From Azolla caroliniana (Eukaryota > Polypodiophyta): DNA of 64,000 bases. Position numbers and translations under genes: made by a program. Below are positions 18,311 through 29,970 of this stretch, one piece after another. Where the stretch lies: NCBI GenBank assembly GCA_043228905.1, contig JBHGNT010000007.1, positions 5,022,001 to 5,086,000 on the forward strand. Reading direction: 5' to 3'. Under the pieces are notes generated by a model. The model saw only the letters and a program-made list of their open reading frames with translations. It was not told the origin of the DNA and did not search any database. Each line of letters starts with the position of its first letter. Positions within the stretch are counted from its first letter, which is position 1.

Positions 18311-20729
18311 AGATTGACGTGACAACGTCAAACCACATGACCAGCCACGAGGAGTGGTTCTCATATTTGGAGAAACCGAAACAACTGGGAGTTGTCGAGA
18401 CCGGTGACGACACCTCTCATCCGATCGAGCATGTCGATGATGTCCCCCTGAGCCATGTCGGACAGAAGGGGAGATTGATGAACGTCTTGCACGTCCCGAC
18501 AATCATGAAGAACTTGGTGTTGGTTGGACAGATTGTCAACAAAGGGATGCATGTACGGTTCACACACATCATATGCTTCATCGAAGAAGAAGTCTAGATC
18601 ATCGCACAAGGGTGTCGGGAAGGGAGGATGTTTATCCTCAACAGAAATGACGTCGACACCACAATGTTTGCCAAAGGAAAAAATGTCAAATCGGACATTG
18701 ACTTATGGCTTAAGTGGATCGGTCACGTCAACTACCAAAGGCTTCAGGAGTTGCAAACGAAACAAGTCGTGTTCGGTTTGCCGAAGTTTAGTGGCCGGAA
18801 GGCCCAAGTTCGTGAAGCCTGCCACCTAGGGAAGCAACGCCAGCTTCCTTTCCCCAACGAGCGAAACCGGAGTCGCAACAAGATATACTTAATACATTCA
18901 TATGTATGGGAACCAACACAGAATGTGAGCTTAGGCAGGAGTTGATACTTCATCTCCTTCATCGATGATTATAGCCGACACACATGGATTTACCTAATAG
19001 AGAAGAAGAGTGAGGTCTTCTCGTGTTTCCATAACTTGTAAAATCTTGTTGAAAGGGAAACAGACCGGAAAATCAAGCATCTACGGTCAGATGGCGGAAA
19101 GGAATTTCCGGCCAGTTCAATTGTTATCTACAACTTATAGGAATTCAGCGTGAATTCAGTTGCAGATATACGCCACAGTAGAACAGCATAGCCAAAAGGG
19201 AGAATCGGTCAATTGTGGAAGTGGCACGGGCAATGCTGGAGGAGAAGAGCATGCCCAAGTTTTATTGGGCCGAAGCGGTTCGGATGACAATATATATCCA
19301 GAATCAGATTTCGACAACCGGAGAGAAGGTGTCGGCTCATGAGCTATATTTTGGACGAAACCCGAACTTAAAGCACCTTAGGGTATTTATTAGCATTGTA
19401 TATGTGCATGTACCGAATGAGAAGTGGAAGAAGTTGGATGCCAAGTCGTAGAAGTGTATCCTGGTCGTCTACTCACATGAATAAATGGGGTATAAGTGTT
19501 ACAACCCCCGGAGCAAACATGTACAAGTAAGCCGAGACATCGTGTTCGACGAGTTGATGTCCTAGTATTCTCTTCCAAACCCCGACTCCATTCCGATTAC
19601 TGAGGATGAGGCCAGTGATCCCAAGATGATTTAGGAAGAAGAAGATGAAGACATCGACACTCTAGAAGAGAGTCCAATTTCATTCCAACTAAGTGGCCCA
19701 AACGATGAGCTGAGTCGAAAGGACCAGCCGAATGAAGAGCCAACGAGCAATGATGACTCACCATGCAAAGGAACCGAGAGATGGTATACATGCAAAGAGA
19801 AGGGGAAGATGAAGATGTCGGAGTATGACACAGATAAAGGTGCGTTGGATCAGGGAGAATCCAACACCAACCAGAGTGAAGATGGACCTCAAGAGCTAAG
19901 GTCGGATGCGGCCAAGAGGGCCCTGAAATCAGCAAATAAAAAACTACGGCGATCAACTCGCCACAAGAACCCGGTGATCCTGTATGCATATAACGAATAC
20001 ATGGCGCATCATTATGCGTACATGACGAAGGTGGCTGAAGTCCGCGAGCCGAAGAGCTTTGCGGAGGCATCACAGGATGCCAAATGGCGATCAGCAATAG
20101 AGGAAGAAATGCGGGCACTAACTGCCAACGAGGCATGGGACTTGGTTGACCCTCCCTGACATTGCAAACCGATCAGATGCAAATGGGTGTACAAGATAAA
20201 GTACAACACCAACAGTTCGGTCAACCGGTATAAGGCCCGATTGGGGGCCAAAGGATACGCCCAAACTCACAACATCAACTACGACGAGACCTTCACACCG
20301 GTAGCGAATATGACAACAATTTGTGTTGTGTTGGCAGTCGCAATGGAAAGGGGGTGGCATCTTCATCAGATGGACGTTAAAAACATGTTTCTTCAAGGTG
20401 ACCTTGAAGAACATGTATTTATGGTCCAACCCCCTGGTTTTGAGTCGGAGATGAACAAATCGGCAGTATGTCGACTAAAGAAGTCACTTTACAGCCTCAA
20501 GCAAGCCCCCAAAGCTTGGAACTCCAAAATCACGCAACGGTTGCAAAAGATGGAGTTTGAGGTATCAAAATTTGACTCCTCTTTGTTCATTTGGAAAGGT
20601 CCGCAAGGTCCGGTGTGCATATTGCTATACGTGGATGACCTGGTCATCACCGGTCCGGTCCCTGCTGAAATCAACCAAGTCAAGTCCCAATTGTCGGACG
20701 CATTCGAGATGAAGGATTTAGGGCTCTAG
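18311..20729 (+). pseudogene. Copia element I, internal pol fragment (decayed)
   Basis: Starts inside the protease/GAG-pre-integrase region (TSNHMTSHEEW, NVLHVPTIMKNLVLVGQIV), continues through a heavily frameshifted integrase (FIDDYSRHTWIY, HLRSDGGKE, PEHN-type region lost) to RT: KARLGAKGYAQTHNI, HLHQMDVKNMFLQGDLEEH, SLKQAPKAWN and the active-site YVDD at about 20629-20640. It ends after EMKDLG at 20729 without RNase H, and no LTRs are attached. It is most like elements C and D. The bases 18251-18310 between the G LTR and I hold nothing recognisable. Confidence 0.85.
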
Positions 20730-20732
20730 GTT

Positions 20733-20798
20733 CGGGATACCGATTCAGCTCCAGCTTATTTAGCCAATCAGGATCCAATTGAGCTTGTCGGCTCAACA
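20733..20798 (-). repeat. Copia LTR scrap, F-like family
   Basis: Read on the minus strand from 20798 it begins TGTTGAGCCGACAAGCTCAA and tracks the first 65 bp or so of the F LTR (37904 onward). It is cut off by copia I. Confidence 0.7.
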
Positions 20799-20802
20799 CT
20801 TT

Positions 20803-20902
20803 CTTTTATAGATGCCCCCATGCATATGATGCATGTGAGGGTACAAGACATGCATACAATGCATGGAATACATTGGTGCTCATGCATTACATGTGATGCA
20901 TG
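20803..20902 (-). promoter_or_regulatory. RY-element array and TATA box in the L LTR
   Basis: Six CATGCA/TGCATG motifs (20819, 20830, 20849, 20860, 20881, 20897) lie just upstream of TCTATAAAAG (20803-20812 reversed). The arrangement parallels the G LTR although the spacing differs. Confidence 0.6.
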
Positions 20903-20990
20903 ATAACCATGTCACTCATTCAAGCTTTCATGTATGAGAATTTACATGTGAAAAATACAATGATGAAAATATAGTTTTAAAGAAATAACT

Positions 20991-21045
20991 TAGCTTAGTG
21001 GTAAGTCAATTGTCTCCCATCTTGGAGGTGCAAGGTTTAAAACCT
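20991..21045 (+). promoter_or_regulatory. tRNA-like A/B boxes in the L LTR (antisense)
   Basis: TAGCTTAGTGGTAAGTC (A-box-like) and AAGGTTTAAAACC (B-box-like) lie about 42 bp apart. A short self-complementary GTGCAAGG/CCTTACTTGCAC arm encloses the B box, giving a T-arm-like hairpin. Confidence 0.5.
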
Positions 21046-21302
21046 TACTTGCACCCCTCAGTATGCACAAAATGCCATAGTAGATTATTTTCAAGTGTTT
21101 GCGTAATGTGCGCACATCACACGTGCACATGTTTAACCTTACATCTAGCCTTTCTTTTTCCGATTCTCATTTCATTCATATTTACAACATGCTAACGTAC
21201 GCGTGTAAGCTGCACATTGCACCTTCTCGATTTTGTCTGTTCCACGCGATTTTCAAACTGTTGCCGAAAATCTTCATGACATCCACCCCCACCAAACTGC
21301 AC

Positions 21303-21386
21303 TGTTGGGGACAATGTCGTCAGTGCGGAAGAACAAACAACATCTGTGATGTTGAAGGACCTATGTATGAGAATAAACAAGATACA

Positions 21387-21422
<36 letters not shown>

Positions 21423-21615
21423 CACAAAGAAACGTTTTATTTCTTAATAGCAACAGTTACAAATGACAACCAACAACCTTACTAAAGGTTACAAAGTCAC
21501 TTATATAGTGACTATCCTAGGGAAACTTCCCTTTATGCTATTTACAGAAATAGCCCAAACTTGGGTTGTCCAAAGGGACAATGTGAATACGGCCATTATA
21601 CACTCATATTCGACA
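21303..21615 (-). repeat. 3' LTR of copia B
   Basis: 313 bp from TGTTGGGGACAATG to ATTCGACA, with a GA microsatellite in R/U5. The purine tract ACGGGGGAG lies directly inside (21616-21624 reversed). Confidence 0.93.
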
Positions 21616-21810
21616 CTCCCCCGTAATGGGCGTATACATGGATTATCTGAAACTACAAGTATATACAATGTTTATCAGATAGATTGGTTTTGTTCGAGTC
21701 GGCAAGATCTGAAGACAGAAGACCGAACCGGTCGGGTCGGAAGAGCTGAAGACGATCCTCAAAGGACCGATGTCGGTTGTCCGAAACCATCCTGTGTTGT
21801 GTGTCCGACT

Positions 21811-23606
21811 TTAACCGGACTGATTTTTCGTTACGCCCATCTGGTGCTGAAGGGACCAGAACCGATCCGCCGAAAGACACTTGGTCATTCCATCTGCGAC
21901 ATTATCGGTTGTGGATATCTTCTCGAGACCGATTTTCCCTGAAATGACGTAGTCCTGAACAAAGTGATATCGAACGTCAATATGCTTGGAGGCGTTGTGG
22001 TGAACCGGAGTTTTTGACAAAGCAACAGCACCCTGACTGTCGCTGTAGACAACTGGAGCCAAGTCGAGGTCGACTTGTCGAAACGTGTGCGCCAGCCACC
22101 GAGCCATAAAGCTTCTTTTGCCACGTTGGACACAACTACATATTCCGCTTCGGTCGTTGAGGTGGTTGTGCACTCCTGAAGTTTCAACTTCCACGAGATT
22201 GCTCCATTGCCGAATTTGAAACAATATCTAGTTGTTGATTTTCGACTGTCCACGCAGCCGGCGAAGTCTGAGTCAATGTAACCGACTACGCTTGAGGTTG
22301 AGTTCGGGCCAAAATGAATGTTGTGGTCTTTTGTGCCAGCTAGATATTTGAACACATGCTTGACTGCGTTCCAGTGCGATCAGCCTAGGTTGTACATGAA
22401 TCTGTTGATGACTCCTACGGCGTGAGAAATATCAGGTCGTGTTGCGACCATTGCGTACATAAGGGAGCCGATTGCCGGTGCATACGATACTGACTTCATA
22501 TCTTCCCCCTCCGAACCGGATGTCGGGCAATCTCGCTGAGACAGCCGAAGGTGAATGGGGAGCGGGGTCGAAGCTAACTTGGCCGAGTGCATGTTGAAGC
22601 ATTCCAAGACACGTCCGATGTAATCGGTTTGAGCCAAGAAAAGTTGTCGTGTATCGCGATGCCGACTAATCTTCATACCAAGTATGTGTCTTGCCGAACC
22701 GAAGTCCTTCATGGCAAACTTCAACCGCCGTTTCTGAACGAGTTCAGTGAGCTCTCCGGCATGTCGGCCAGAGAGTAGCATGTCGTCCACGTAAATGATG
22801 AGGAAGACGGGAAACCCATCTTGAGTTGTTTTGGTGAAGAGACAGTGGTCCTCATCGCTCTTGCCGACCGATTGGATGAATTCGTCGAACTTCTTGTACC
22901 ACTGTCGGGGTGCCTGTTTCAGGCCGTATAAACTCTTCCTGAGTCGGCAGACTAGATGTTCCTAGCCGGATGCCACAAAGCCTTTCGGTTGCTCCATATA
23001 GATTTCCTCTTGTAGGTCACCGTGGAGGAATGTCGTTTTTACATCTAGTTGAATTAGCTCCAAGTTGTCGGTGGCCACAACGTCGAGCATGAAACGAAGG
23101 GTTGTCATTTTCACCACTGGTGAAAAGATTTCGTCGAAGTCGACACCATATTCTTGTCGAAATCCCTTTGCAACTAATCTGGCCTTGTACTTTGGGTTGG
23201 TCGAGTCGGACATCTCTTTTAGTCGATAGACCCACTTACACGGAAGAACACGTCGATTCTTTGGTAATTCGACCCAGTCCCAAGTCTTGTTTGTGCGAAT
23301 GGAGTGCATTTCCGACTCCATTGCCAGATGCCGGGTGGCTGAGTCGGCAGATGTCGATGCTTCTTCGTAAGACGTCGGTTCGTCGGTGTCGGTGAAGAAA
23401 ATTCTGGGAGAGTACCTTTCCGAAGGTTGCGACAGTCTCTCAAATCTTCGAGGTATGACTGGACTGGTCGCATCGGGTATAGGTGTCGAATGGTCAGAAG
23501 CCGAGCCATTTGGTTGTACTGAATCGGTGGATTCAGGACGGGAGGTGTCGGTTACCCATGAAACAAATCTCGTGTTGTGGGTTAGGCCTTCATGAAGGGT
23601 TGGCAC
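21811..23606 (-). pseudogene. Copia B reverse transcriptase and RNase H
   Basis: RT begins in the EPTSYEEAS region, with LPCKWVYRLKE, KARLVAKGFRQEYGVDF, QLDVKTTFLHGDLQEEIYM, then a stop at about 22960. It resumes with SLYGLKQAPRQWYKKF, the active-site YVDD (about 22780-22800), GSLMYAMVATRPDI, another stop, and RNase H (GYIDSDFAGCVDSRK, TSTTEAEYVVV). The frame shifts inside RNase H and the end (KHIDVRYHF, ADGMTKCL) is in another frame. It cannot make a full product. Confidence 0.9.
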
Positions 23607-23624
23607 TTCGGAAAATATTACCCT

Positions 23625-24500
23625 TCAGACTTCAATAGGCCTTTCGGCCGTTTTATGCATAGTCAACTCGTTGAACACGACGTCCAAACTTCGGACGATT
23701 TGTCTATGCTGGGGGTCCCAAAGTCGGTATCTGATCTCGCCGTCGGGTCCATATCCAAGGAAAACGCATTTCCTTGATCTTGGTTTGAGTTTCCGGCGGT
23801 CATATTTTGGCATGAGGGCATACGCCTCGTAGCTGAAGATCCTCAGCTTGTCATAATTCGGCTTACTGCCGGTCCATGTTTCCTGAGGTATTTTAAGTCC
23901 TAGAGGTCTATTTAGCGACATATTTATTATGTGTATTGTCGTAAGTAGAACCTCTGCCCTGAAGCCATCCGACAGTCCAGAGTGTTGGAGCATGGATACT
24001 ATGCGTTCTTGAATCGTTTGATTCATGTGTTCAGCAATTCCGTTTTGCTCCGGACTATAGGGTGCCGTATATTCACATCGAATGCCACGTTCCCTGCAAA
24101 ATTTGACGAATTCATCAGACTTGAATTCTCCTCCATTATCGGTTTGGAGACATTTTAGTTTCCGACCGGTCTAGTTTTTGACCATTGCAAGCCATTCGGA
24201 GAAGATCGAGAACACTCTATCTTTGGTTCTAATGGGGTAAGCCCACACCTTCCGAGTCGAGTCGTCAATAAAACTGACGAAGTACGAAGCACCGCCGAGA
24301 GACTGATGTGGCATCGGGCCACAGATGTCCGAGTGGACCAAATCGAGGGGACTCGATTCTCTTGGTGCTGATGTCGGGTGTGATGCGGCTACCTATTTGC
24401 CGTATTGGTAATGCGCGTAGAATTGGTGATCCAAGAGCTTGGGGATGTAACCGGCTCTGGATAGGTGCGTTATGCCGGCCTTGCTGAGGTGTCCAAGTCA
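23625..24500 (-). pseudogene. Copia B integrase
   Basis: The catalytic core reads SFIDDSTRKVWAYPI, LQTDNGGEFKSDEF and YSPEQNGIAEHMN, which contain the D,D and E contexts of copia integrase. A stop occurs near 24172 and a frameshift lies upstream in the zinc-binding region. The C-terminal part (KCVFLGYGPDGEIRYRLWDP) is open. Confidence 0.88.
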
Positions 24501-25242
24501 TCCATGGCATAACGATGACACGGGGATATCAACCAAAAATAAGTCACCCTCTTTGAGTGTGACATATAAAGGGTACAAAGAATGTACCTTTGGTCCCCGA
24601 GCAAGCAGGAGGTTCCCTTTGTGGAGTGTCCACCCTCCTGATGAGAACCCGGCACGGATGCTAGCTTCATCAAGTTGTCCGACTGAGATCAAGGGACTTG
24701 AAAGCTCAGGAACATGTCGAACGTTGTGTAGTACGAGTGTAGAGCCACTTGGAAGGTTGAGCTCTACGGTGCCGATTCTGATTATAGCACAGTGTTGCGA
24801 GTTCCCGACTCGAACTGAGTCGGAGTGCCGGTCCGAGTATTGCCGAAACTGAGATCGGTGAGGTGTCACATGATACGATGCACCCGAGTCCAGGAGCCAT
24901 GTGCTCGATTCCTCAATCGTAAGCAAAACTTCTGATTCGACTGGGTGCTCTATGGACAGTATGTTCAGGTCAGTCATCAAAATTTCGGCTGAAGAGACGA
25001 CGTAGTTGACCTCCTCATGCCGGCTACTCTTCTTATCCACTCTCTGAGCTTTGTCGGTTTTTGCTTTGAGTGCCCGGCAGTCGGCTTTGATGTGTCCCGG
25101 TTTCTTGTAGTAGTTGCAAGTTCGGTTGTCCCGAGACTTACTCCGGCTTCGCTGATTGTTCAGCGGTCGGGAAGAACTTCTTCCCCGGTTATTCAATCAA
25201 TCGGTCGAACCTTGTACTACGTAAGCTTCATCTGCCGAGACT
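24498..25242 (-). pseudogene. Copia B Gag zinc knuckle and protease
   Basis: The knuckle reads CNYYKKPGHIKADC, so the second cysteine of CX2CX4HX4C is tyrosine. The protease follows with STWLLDSGASYHVTP (DSG triplet) and the GAG-pre-integrase start (VRHVPELSSPLISVGQL). It joins the rest of gag (30646-31231) once K is set aside. Confidence 0.88.
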
Positions 25243-25868
25243 TGTTGGGAACTCGACGTTCCTTATGTCCGACGCTCGGCCACAACCGAGATTCTTTTTC
25301 ATACACAGAAAACAGGTAATGAGACGCGACACAAAAGAGGAGAAGAAAAAGGAGAAATGGTACACAGGAGGTATACGTGGAAAACCCCAAAATAGGGGAA
25401 AAAACCACGGCAGCCCACGAGCTGCAAACTGTCACTATGCAGAAATATACAACAGTGAGATCACTGAGGCAACGACCTCGTGTTCTCAGATCTTCGCCAC
25501 AGGCGGCGGTTACAACAGAGGCAACGACCTCGTCTCTCTCTCTCTCTCTCTATACAGTTGCGCGCTCTGATTTCTTCTTGCACCAACAAGAAGGAATAAC
25601 AACAAGAATGACAACCACTAAAAAAGGTTTGCCCTAAGTCATATTTATACTAATATGACTTTTCGGCTATTTACAAACGTAGCCTCGATGGGCTCCATCC
25701 GGCTCTCCGCAGTCGGGTACTCCTCATCCGGTTCATACCGGGCCTACACCATCCGACTCTCCGAAGTCGGGTTCTCCCTATTCGGTTCATACCGTTTCGG
25801 CCTCAGCCGAGTTTGTTCGTCGGCACTGTTCTTCTCCCTTCCCATCCGGAGGGACCTGTCTACCAACA
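25243..25868 (-). repeat. 3' LTR of copia K
   Basis: Ends TGTTGGGAACTCGACG and TGTCTACCAACA. It lacks one 54-bp repeat unit present in the 5' LTR and has 5 extra bp (CCCCAAAATAGGGG against CCCCAGGGG). Confidence 0.96.
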
Positions 25869-25878
25869 AACTCCCCCT

Positions 25879-27111
25879 TCACTCCGGCATGGGGTGTCTC
25901 TCCAGCCCGATCCTCTTCCGGCATGCGTCCAGCTTGTCGGGTGTCAGCACTTTGGTCAGCATATCTGACCCGTTCTCGGCCATGTGGATCTTCGTCAGTG
26001 CGAACTCTTGGTCATCTACCCTTTCCCGAATCCAGTGATACCTCCGCTGGATATGCTTCGTCCGGGAATGGTAGGCCGCATTCTTAGCAAGGTGGATGGC
26101 ACTTTGACTGTCGCAATAGAGTCGGTATTCCTCTTGCCGGATACCGAGCTCTCCGATGAAGTCCTTCATCCATAATATTTCCTTGCCGGCTTCTACAGCC
26201 GCCATGTACTCCGCCTCTGTGGTTGACAATGCAACCGTCTTCTGCAGCCTCGACTGCCATGAAACAGCTCCCCCTGCATATGTCATCACATACCCGGATG
26301 TAGACCGGCTGGTATCCACATCAGCCGACATGTCCGAATCGGTGAAACCGTCCAGTTGAGGTTTTCCGGAGCCGAATCGGAGACACATATTTGAAGTGCC
26401 CTTCAAATACCGGAGTATCCACTTGACCGCATTCCAATGCTCCTTGCCGGGATTACTCATGAACCGGCTCACCACTCCGACTGCGTATCCAATGTCCGGT
26501 CGGGTACAGACCATTGCGTACATCAAGCTCCCGACGGCAGAGGCATATGGAATCTTCATCATATCTGCCTTCTCTCCTTTTGTCTTCGGGCTTTGCTTGC
26601 CGGACAACTTGCAGTTTGACGGTAGTGTCGATCCGACGGGTTTTGCATCTGACATGTTGAACCGGTGAAGCACCTTTGTCACATACTTCTCCTGTGACAG
26701 CCATAGTTGCTTCACTGACCGGTCCCGAATGATGTGCATCCCCAACATCTGTCTTGCCGGACCCAGGTCTTTCATTGAGAAGGTCCGGTTGAGAGCCTTC
26801 TTCAGCATCCGTATTTTGCCTTGGTCTCGTCCGACGATCAACATGTCATCCACGTACAGGAGGAGTATCAGGAAATCCCCTCCTTCGAACTTCTTCACAA
26901 ACACGCAGTGATCGGCCTGCGTCTTGTGGTACCCTTGATCGGTCATGAAGGAGTCGAACTTCCGATACCATTGCCGGGGAGCCTGCTTCAGTCCGTACAG
27001 GCTCTTCTTCAACCGGCATACCAGGTGCTCCTTCCCTTTCTCCACAAATCCTTCCAGTTGCTGCATGTAGATTTCCTCTTCGAGGTCGCCGTGGAGGAAT
27101 GCCGTCTTCAC
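25879..27111 (-). CDS. Copia K RT palm and RNase H
   Basis: 410 codons, contiguous with the previous frame after one stop: KTAFLHGDLEEEIYM, SLYGLKQAPRQWYRKF, active-site YVDD, MKDLGPARQMLGMHI, and RNase H with FTDSDMSADVDTSRSTSG, LSTTEAEYMAA and CDSQSAIHLAKN. It ends HPMPE just before the purine tract. The usual DADWAG motif of RNase H reads SDMSAD here. Confidence 0.94.
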   Translation of the reverse strand: MKTAFLHGDLEEEIYMQQLEGFVEKGKEHLVCRLKKSLYGLKQAPRQWYRKFDSFMTDQGYHKTQADHCVFVKKFEGGDFLILLLYVDDMLIVGRDQGKIRMLKKALNRTFSMKDLGPARQMLGMHIIRDRSVKQLWLSQEKYVTKVLHRFNMSDAKPVGSTLPSNCKLSGKQSPKTKGEKADMMKIPYASAVGSLMYAMVCTRPDIGYAVGVVSRFMSNPGKEHWNAVKWILRYLKGTSNMCLRFGSGKPQLDGFTDSDMSADVDTSRSTSGYVMTYAGGAVSWQSRLQKTVALSTTEAEYMAAVEAGKEILWMKDFIGELGIRQEEYRLYCDSQSAIHLAKNAAYHSRTKHIQRRYHWIRERVDDQEFALTKIHMAENGSDMLTKVLTPDKLDACRKRIGLERHPMPE

Positions 27112-27117
27112 GTTTAG

Positions 27118-28878
27118 CTACTCTACCTCGAGATCCATGCTTGCTGCTATACTCAGCACCGTCCGGATGGAGGTCATCTTTACTACCGGGGCGAATATTT
27201 CGTCGAAGTCCACACCCTTCTTCTGCTGGAACCCCTTCACCACGATCCTAGCTTTGTATCTCGGGGGGTTGCCGGCATCTCCCGGTTTCAACTTGAATAC
27301 CCACTTGTTTCGGAGTGCCCGCTTTCCTTTCGGCAGCTCCACCAATTCGTACGTATGGTTCTCATGCAGGGAATCCATCTCATCCTGCATGGCACTTAAC
27401 CATTTTCGGCTGTGGGTGTCAACCTTCGCTTCTTCGAAGCTTTCCGGCTCCCCCTCATCGGTTAGCAGGACATGCTCTGCATCCGGAAATCTCCGGGGTG
27501 CCCTTCTCTCTCTGAGAGGATATCTACGTCTTCGGGCTTCGGTAATCGGTTCCTCCATTTGCTCTTCATCCGAATCCGATTCGGGATCTTGACCGGTTCC
27601 GGTCTCAGCTTCCTCTACTTCTTCTTCTGCCGGTTCGGTATCCTCACCGTAACCGGCTGGTTCCTCGAGTGCTAACCGGTCTCCTGCCGGTTGGGTCTGC
27701 TCATTGTAGAGTCTATCCTTACCGGTCGACTCGGAGTTCACTATCTTCTTCTCCGACTCCCAGTCGGCGAGTGTCTTGTCCTCCATGAAGATAATATCTC
27801 GACTCCGGAATACCTTCTTGTCGACCGGGTCCCACACTCGGTAGCCGAACTCGTCGTCACCGTAACCGAGGAATATGCATGGCCGGGTCTTTGGATCTAG
27901 CTTTCCTCTCCGGTCCTTTGCTACATGCACGTACGCGAGACACCCGAACACCCTTAGATGCCGGTAGGACACTTCCTTACCGGTCCATACTCTCTGTGGC
28001 GTGTCTCCGTCCAGGGGCACTGAGGGTGATCTGTTTATCACATATGTCGCCGTCGACAATGCCTCAGCCCAAAACTTCTTGGGTAGTTTTGCATGCGCTA
28101 GCATACTCCGGACCCTCTCCATTATGGTCCGGTTCATCCTCTCGGCCAGTCCGTTTAGCTCCGGCGTCTTCGGCACGGTAAATTCGAGCCGGATTCCCTT
28201 CGAGCGGCAGTACTCCTCGAACTGCCCCCGGTACTCACCTCCGTTATCTGCTCGAACCGCCTTCAGCTTCCGGCCGGTTTCTCTTTCCACTCTCGCGTGG
28301 AGCTCTTTGAAGACGGATAACACCTGATCCTTCGTCTTCAGCGGTGTGGCCCACAGCTTCCGGCTGTGGTCATCTATGAACGTCACGAAGTACTGCGCTC
28401 CGGCATGTGACTTCGTGTCTACTTGACAAACATCCGTATGCACCAACTCCAGTGGTGCATTACGTCTCATCGGTGGCCTTGGTCGGAAGGAGGTCCGGTT
28501 CTGCTTACCGGCCAGACAATCAGTGCACTTCTCTAAGTGCACGTTCTTCACTGGAATGAGGTTGTCGTCTCCAAGCCTCTTCATCCCCTTCTCACTCATG
28601 TGACATAGCCTCTTGTGCCACAGCTCACCGGCAGTGTCGGAGGCCACGTTCACTTCTTCTGGACATAACCGGGCATTCATCAGGTACAGGATGTTTACCT
28701 TCCGGGCCCGAGCCACAATCAGGCTCCCTTTGCTGAACTTCATGACACCGTTCCGGATGCTACCCGTGTAGCCTTCATCATCTAGCCGACCGGCTGATAT
28801 CAGGTTCAGACGAACTTCCGGAACGTGTCGGACATCTTTCAACAGCAACTTGCATCTGGTTGGTGTTGTCAGCCACAC
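27118..28878 (-). CDS. Copia K integrase and RT N-terminus
   Basis: 586 codons open. GAG-pre-integrase (LWHKRLCHMSEKGMKRL), the zinc site, then the core: FIDDHSRKLWATPL, VRADNGGEYRGQF and TPELNGLAERMNRT, holding the D,D,E residues. YHLRVFGCLAYVHV and PCIFLGYGDDEFGYRVWDP follow. A glutamate-rich linker leads to RT (LRNKWVFKLK, KARIVVKGFQQKKGVDF). It stops after MDLEVE. The stop fits a CAG-to-TAG change. Confidence 0.93.
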   Translation of the reverse strand: MWLTTPTRCKLLLKDVRHVPEVRLNLISAGRLDDEGYTGSIRNGVMKFSKGSLIVARARKVNILYLMNARLCPEEVNVASDTAGELWHKRLCHMSEKGMKRLGDDNLIPVKNVHLEKCTDCLAGKQNRTSFRPRPPMRRNAPLELVHTDVCQVDTKSHAGAQYFVTFIDDHSRKLWATPLKTKDQVLSVFKELHARVERETGRKLKAVRADNGGEYRGQFEEYCRSKGIRLEFTVPKTPELNGLAERMNRTIMERVRSMLAHAKLPKKFWAEALSTATYVINRSPSVPLDGDTPQRVWTGKEVSYRHLRVFGCLAYVHVAKDRRGKLDPKTRPCIFLGYGDDEFGYRVWDPVDKKVFRSRDIIFMEDKTLADWESEKKIVNSESTGKDRLYNEQTQPAGDRLALEEPAGYGEDTEPAEEEVEEAETGTGQDPESDSDEEQMEEPITEARRRRYPLRERRAPRRFPDAEHVLLTDEGEPESFEEAKVDTHSRKWLSAMQDEMDSLHENHTYELVELPKGKRALRNKWVFKLKPGDAGNPPRYKARIVVKGFQQKKGVDFDEIFAPVVKMTSIRTVLSIAASMDLEVE

Positions 28879-28896
28879 ATCTCCTATGCCGACAAT

Positions 28897-29940
28897 TCAG
28901 CATGTTCCTTCATTCCCCATCCGGACATAGCCGTGATCACCGGCTGAGTAGGATGAGAAGCATTTCCGGTCCGGGGTAAGGTGGAACGACGCTCCGGAAT
29001 CTACCACCCAGGTCATCTCATCGCCGGCATGGTTTATCGCACTCTCCTCGGTAATGAGCATCAACTCCTCTTCACTTGCCGCAATTGCCGTCGTTCCCTT
29101 CCGGTCCGGCCCCCTCCGATCTTTACCGTTCCGGTCTGTACCGTTTCGGTTCGGGGTTTGCTTCGAATCGGTACCGTCGGTTTCCTTGTCTTTACGGAAA
29201 TGCCGACAGTTCTTTTGGAAGTGTCCCGGCTTGCCGCAATAGAAGCAAGTAGGCCTCCCCCTTGACTTTGACCGTGTCCCCGACTTCTCCCGGTTCTGGG
29301 GACTACGGTTTCTATGTCTTCCGCGTTCCGATTCGGTAAGGAGAGCTTTGGAGTCGAAGCTCGTATCTTTGTCTTTCCAACGAGCCTCCTCATCTAGCAA
29401 GCTCGACTTTACTCTTGCTAGGGATAACCGTTTTCCTTCCGGCCCGGCGTTGCCCAAAGTGACAACCAACGTCTCCCAGCTATCCGGGAGGGAACCGAGC
29501 AGGAGTAGCGCTAGGACCTCATCGGCAAGAGGTACTTCCAATGACGTTGCCTGGTGAATCAGCCCCTGGAAGGCATTCATATGCTCCGCCATGCTGGAGC
29601 CATCTTGGTACCGGAGTCTTACTAGCTTCCGGAATACCGACGCCTGATTGACAGCATTTTTGTTCTGGAACATTGTGCCGATCTTCTCCCAGAGCTCATG
29701 AGCCTTACTCTCTTCATTGAAGTTGTTGTACAGGCTCATGTCGATGAAGCACCGTATGTACGTCGTTGTCTTCATGTGCATCACCTCCCATATCGCGGCG
29801 TCGATTTTGTCCGGTCTCTTGTCCCCGAACTGAACCGGCAGCCAGAGGTCTTTAACCACGAGCATGTCCCTCATCTTCGACTTCCACACTGAATAGTTGG
29901 AGCCGGTGAGCTTGAACATGCCGCCAAACGATTCGTCCAT
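28897..29940 (-). CDS. Copia K Gag and protease start
   Basis: Starts at the ATG 29938-29940 (MDESFGGMFKLTGSNY). The gag domain has SVWKSKMRDMLVVKDLW, FRKLVRLRYQDGSSMAEHM and LLGSLPDSWETLVV. The knuckle is CFYCGKPGHFQKNC (canonical). The protease starts with TWVVDSGASFHLTP. A stop after NEGTC ends the frame. One C-to-T change (CGA to TGA) would explain it. Gag packages the RNA and the protease processes the polyprotein in cytoplasmic particles. Confidence 0.93.
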   Translation of the reverse strand: MDESFGGMFKLTGSNYSVWKSKMRDMLVVKDLWLPVQFGDKRPDKIDAAIWEVMHMKTTTYIRCFIDMSLYNNFNEESKAHELWEKIGTMFQNKNAVNQASVFRKLVRLRYQDGSSMAEHMNAFQGLIHQATSLEVPLADEVLALLLLGSLPDSWETLVVTLGNAGPEGKRLSLARVKSSLLDEEARWKDKDTSFDSKALLTESERGRHRNRSPQNREKSGTRSKSRGRPTCFYCGKPGHFQKNCRHFRKDKETDGTDSKQTPNRNGTDRNGKDRRGPDRKGTTAIAASEEELMLITEESAINHAGDEMTWVVDSGASFHLTPDRKCFSSYSAGDHGYVRMGNEGTC

Positions 29941-29970
29941 TTTCTGTGTCGATTTCGCTCTGATACCACT

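Larger units (their letters stand above)
20799..21281 (-). repeat. 3' LTR of gypsy L (partial)
   Basis: On the minus strand it starts TGTCATGAAG at 21281, preceded by a purine tract (GGTGGGGGTGGA). It shares the RY array and the GGGTACAAGACATGCAT block with the G LTR, so L is a relative of G on the other strand. Its R/U5 end is replaced by the F-like scrap. The internal part continues past the B insertion at 32051. Confidence 0.7.

Noticed and set aside
19597-20136. 179-codon minus-strand frame opposite copia I
   Set aside because: The plus strand here encodes the recognisable copia linker and RT start. The antisense frame has no motif.
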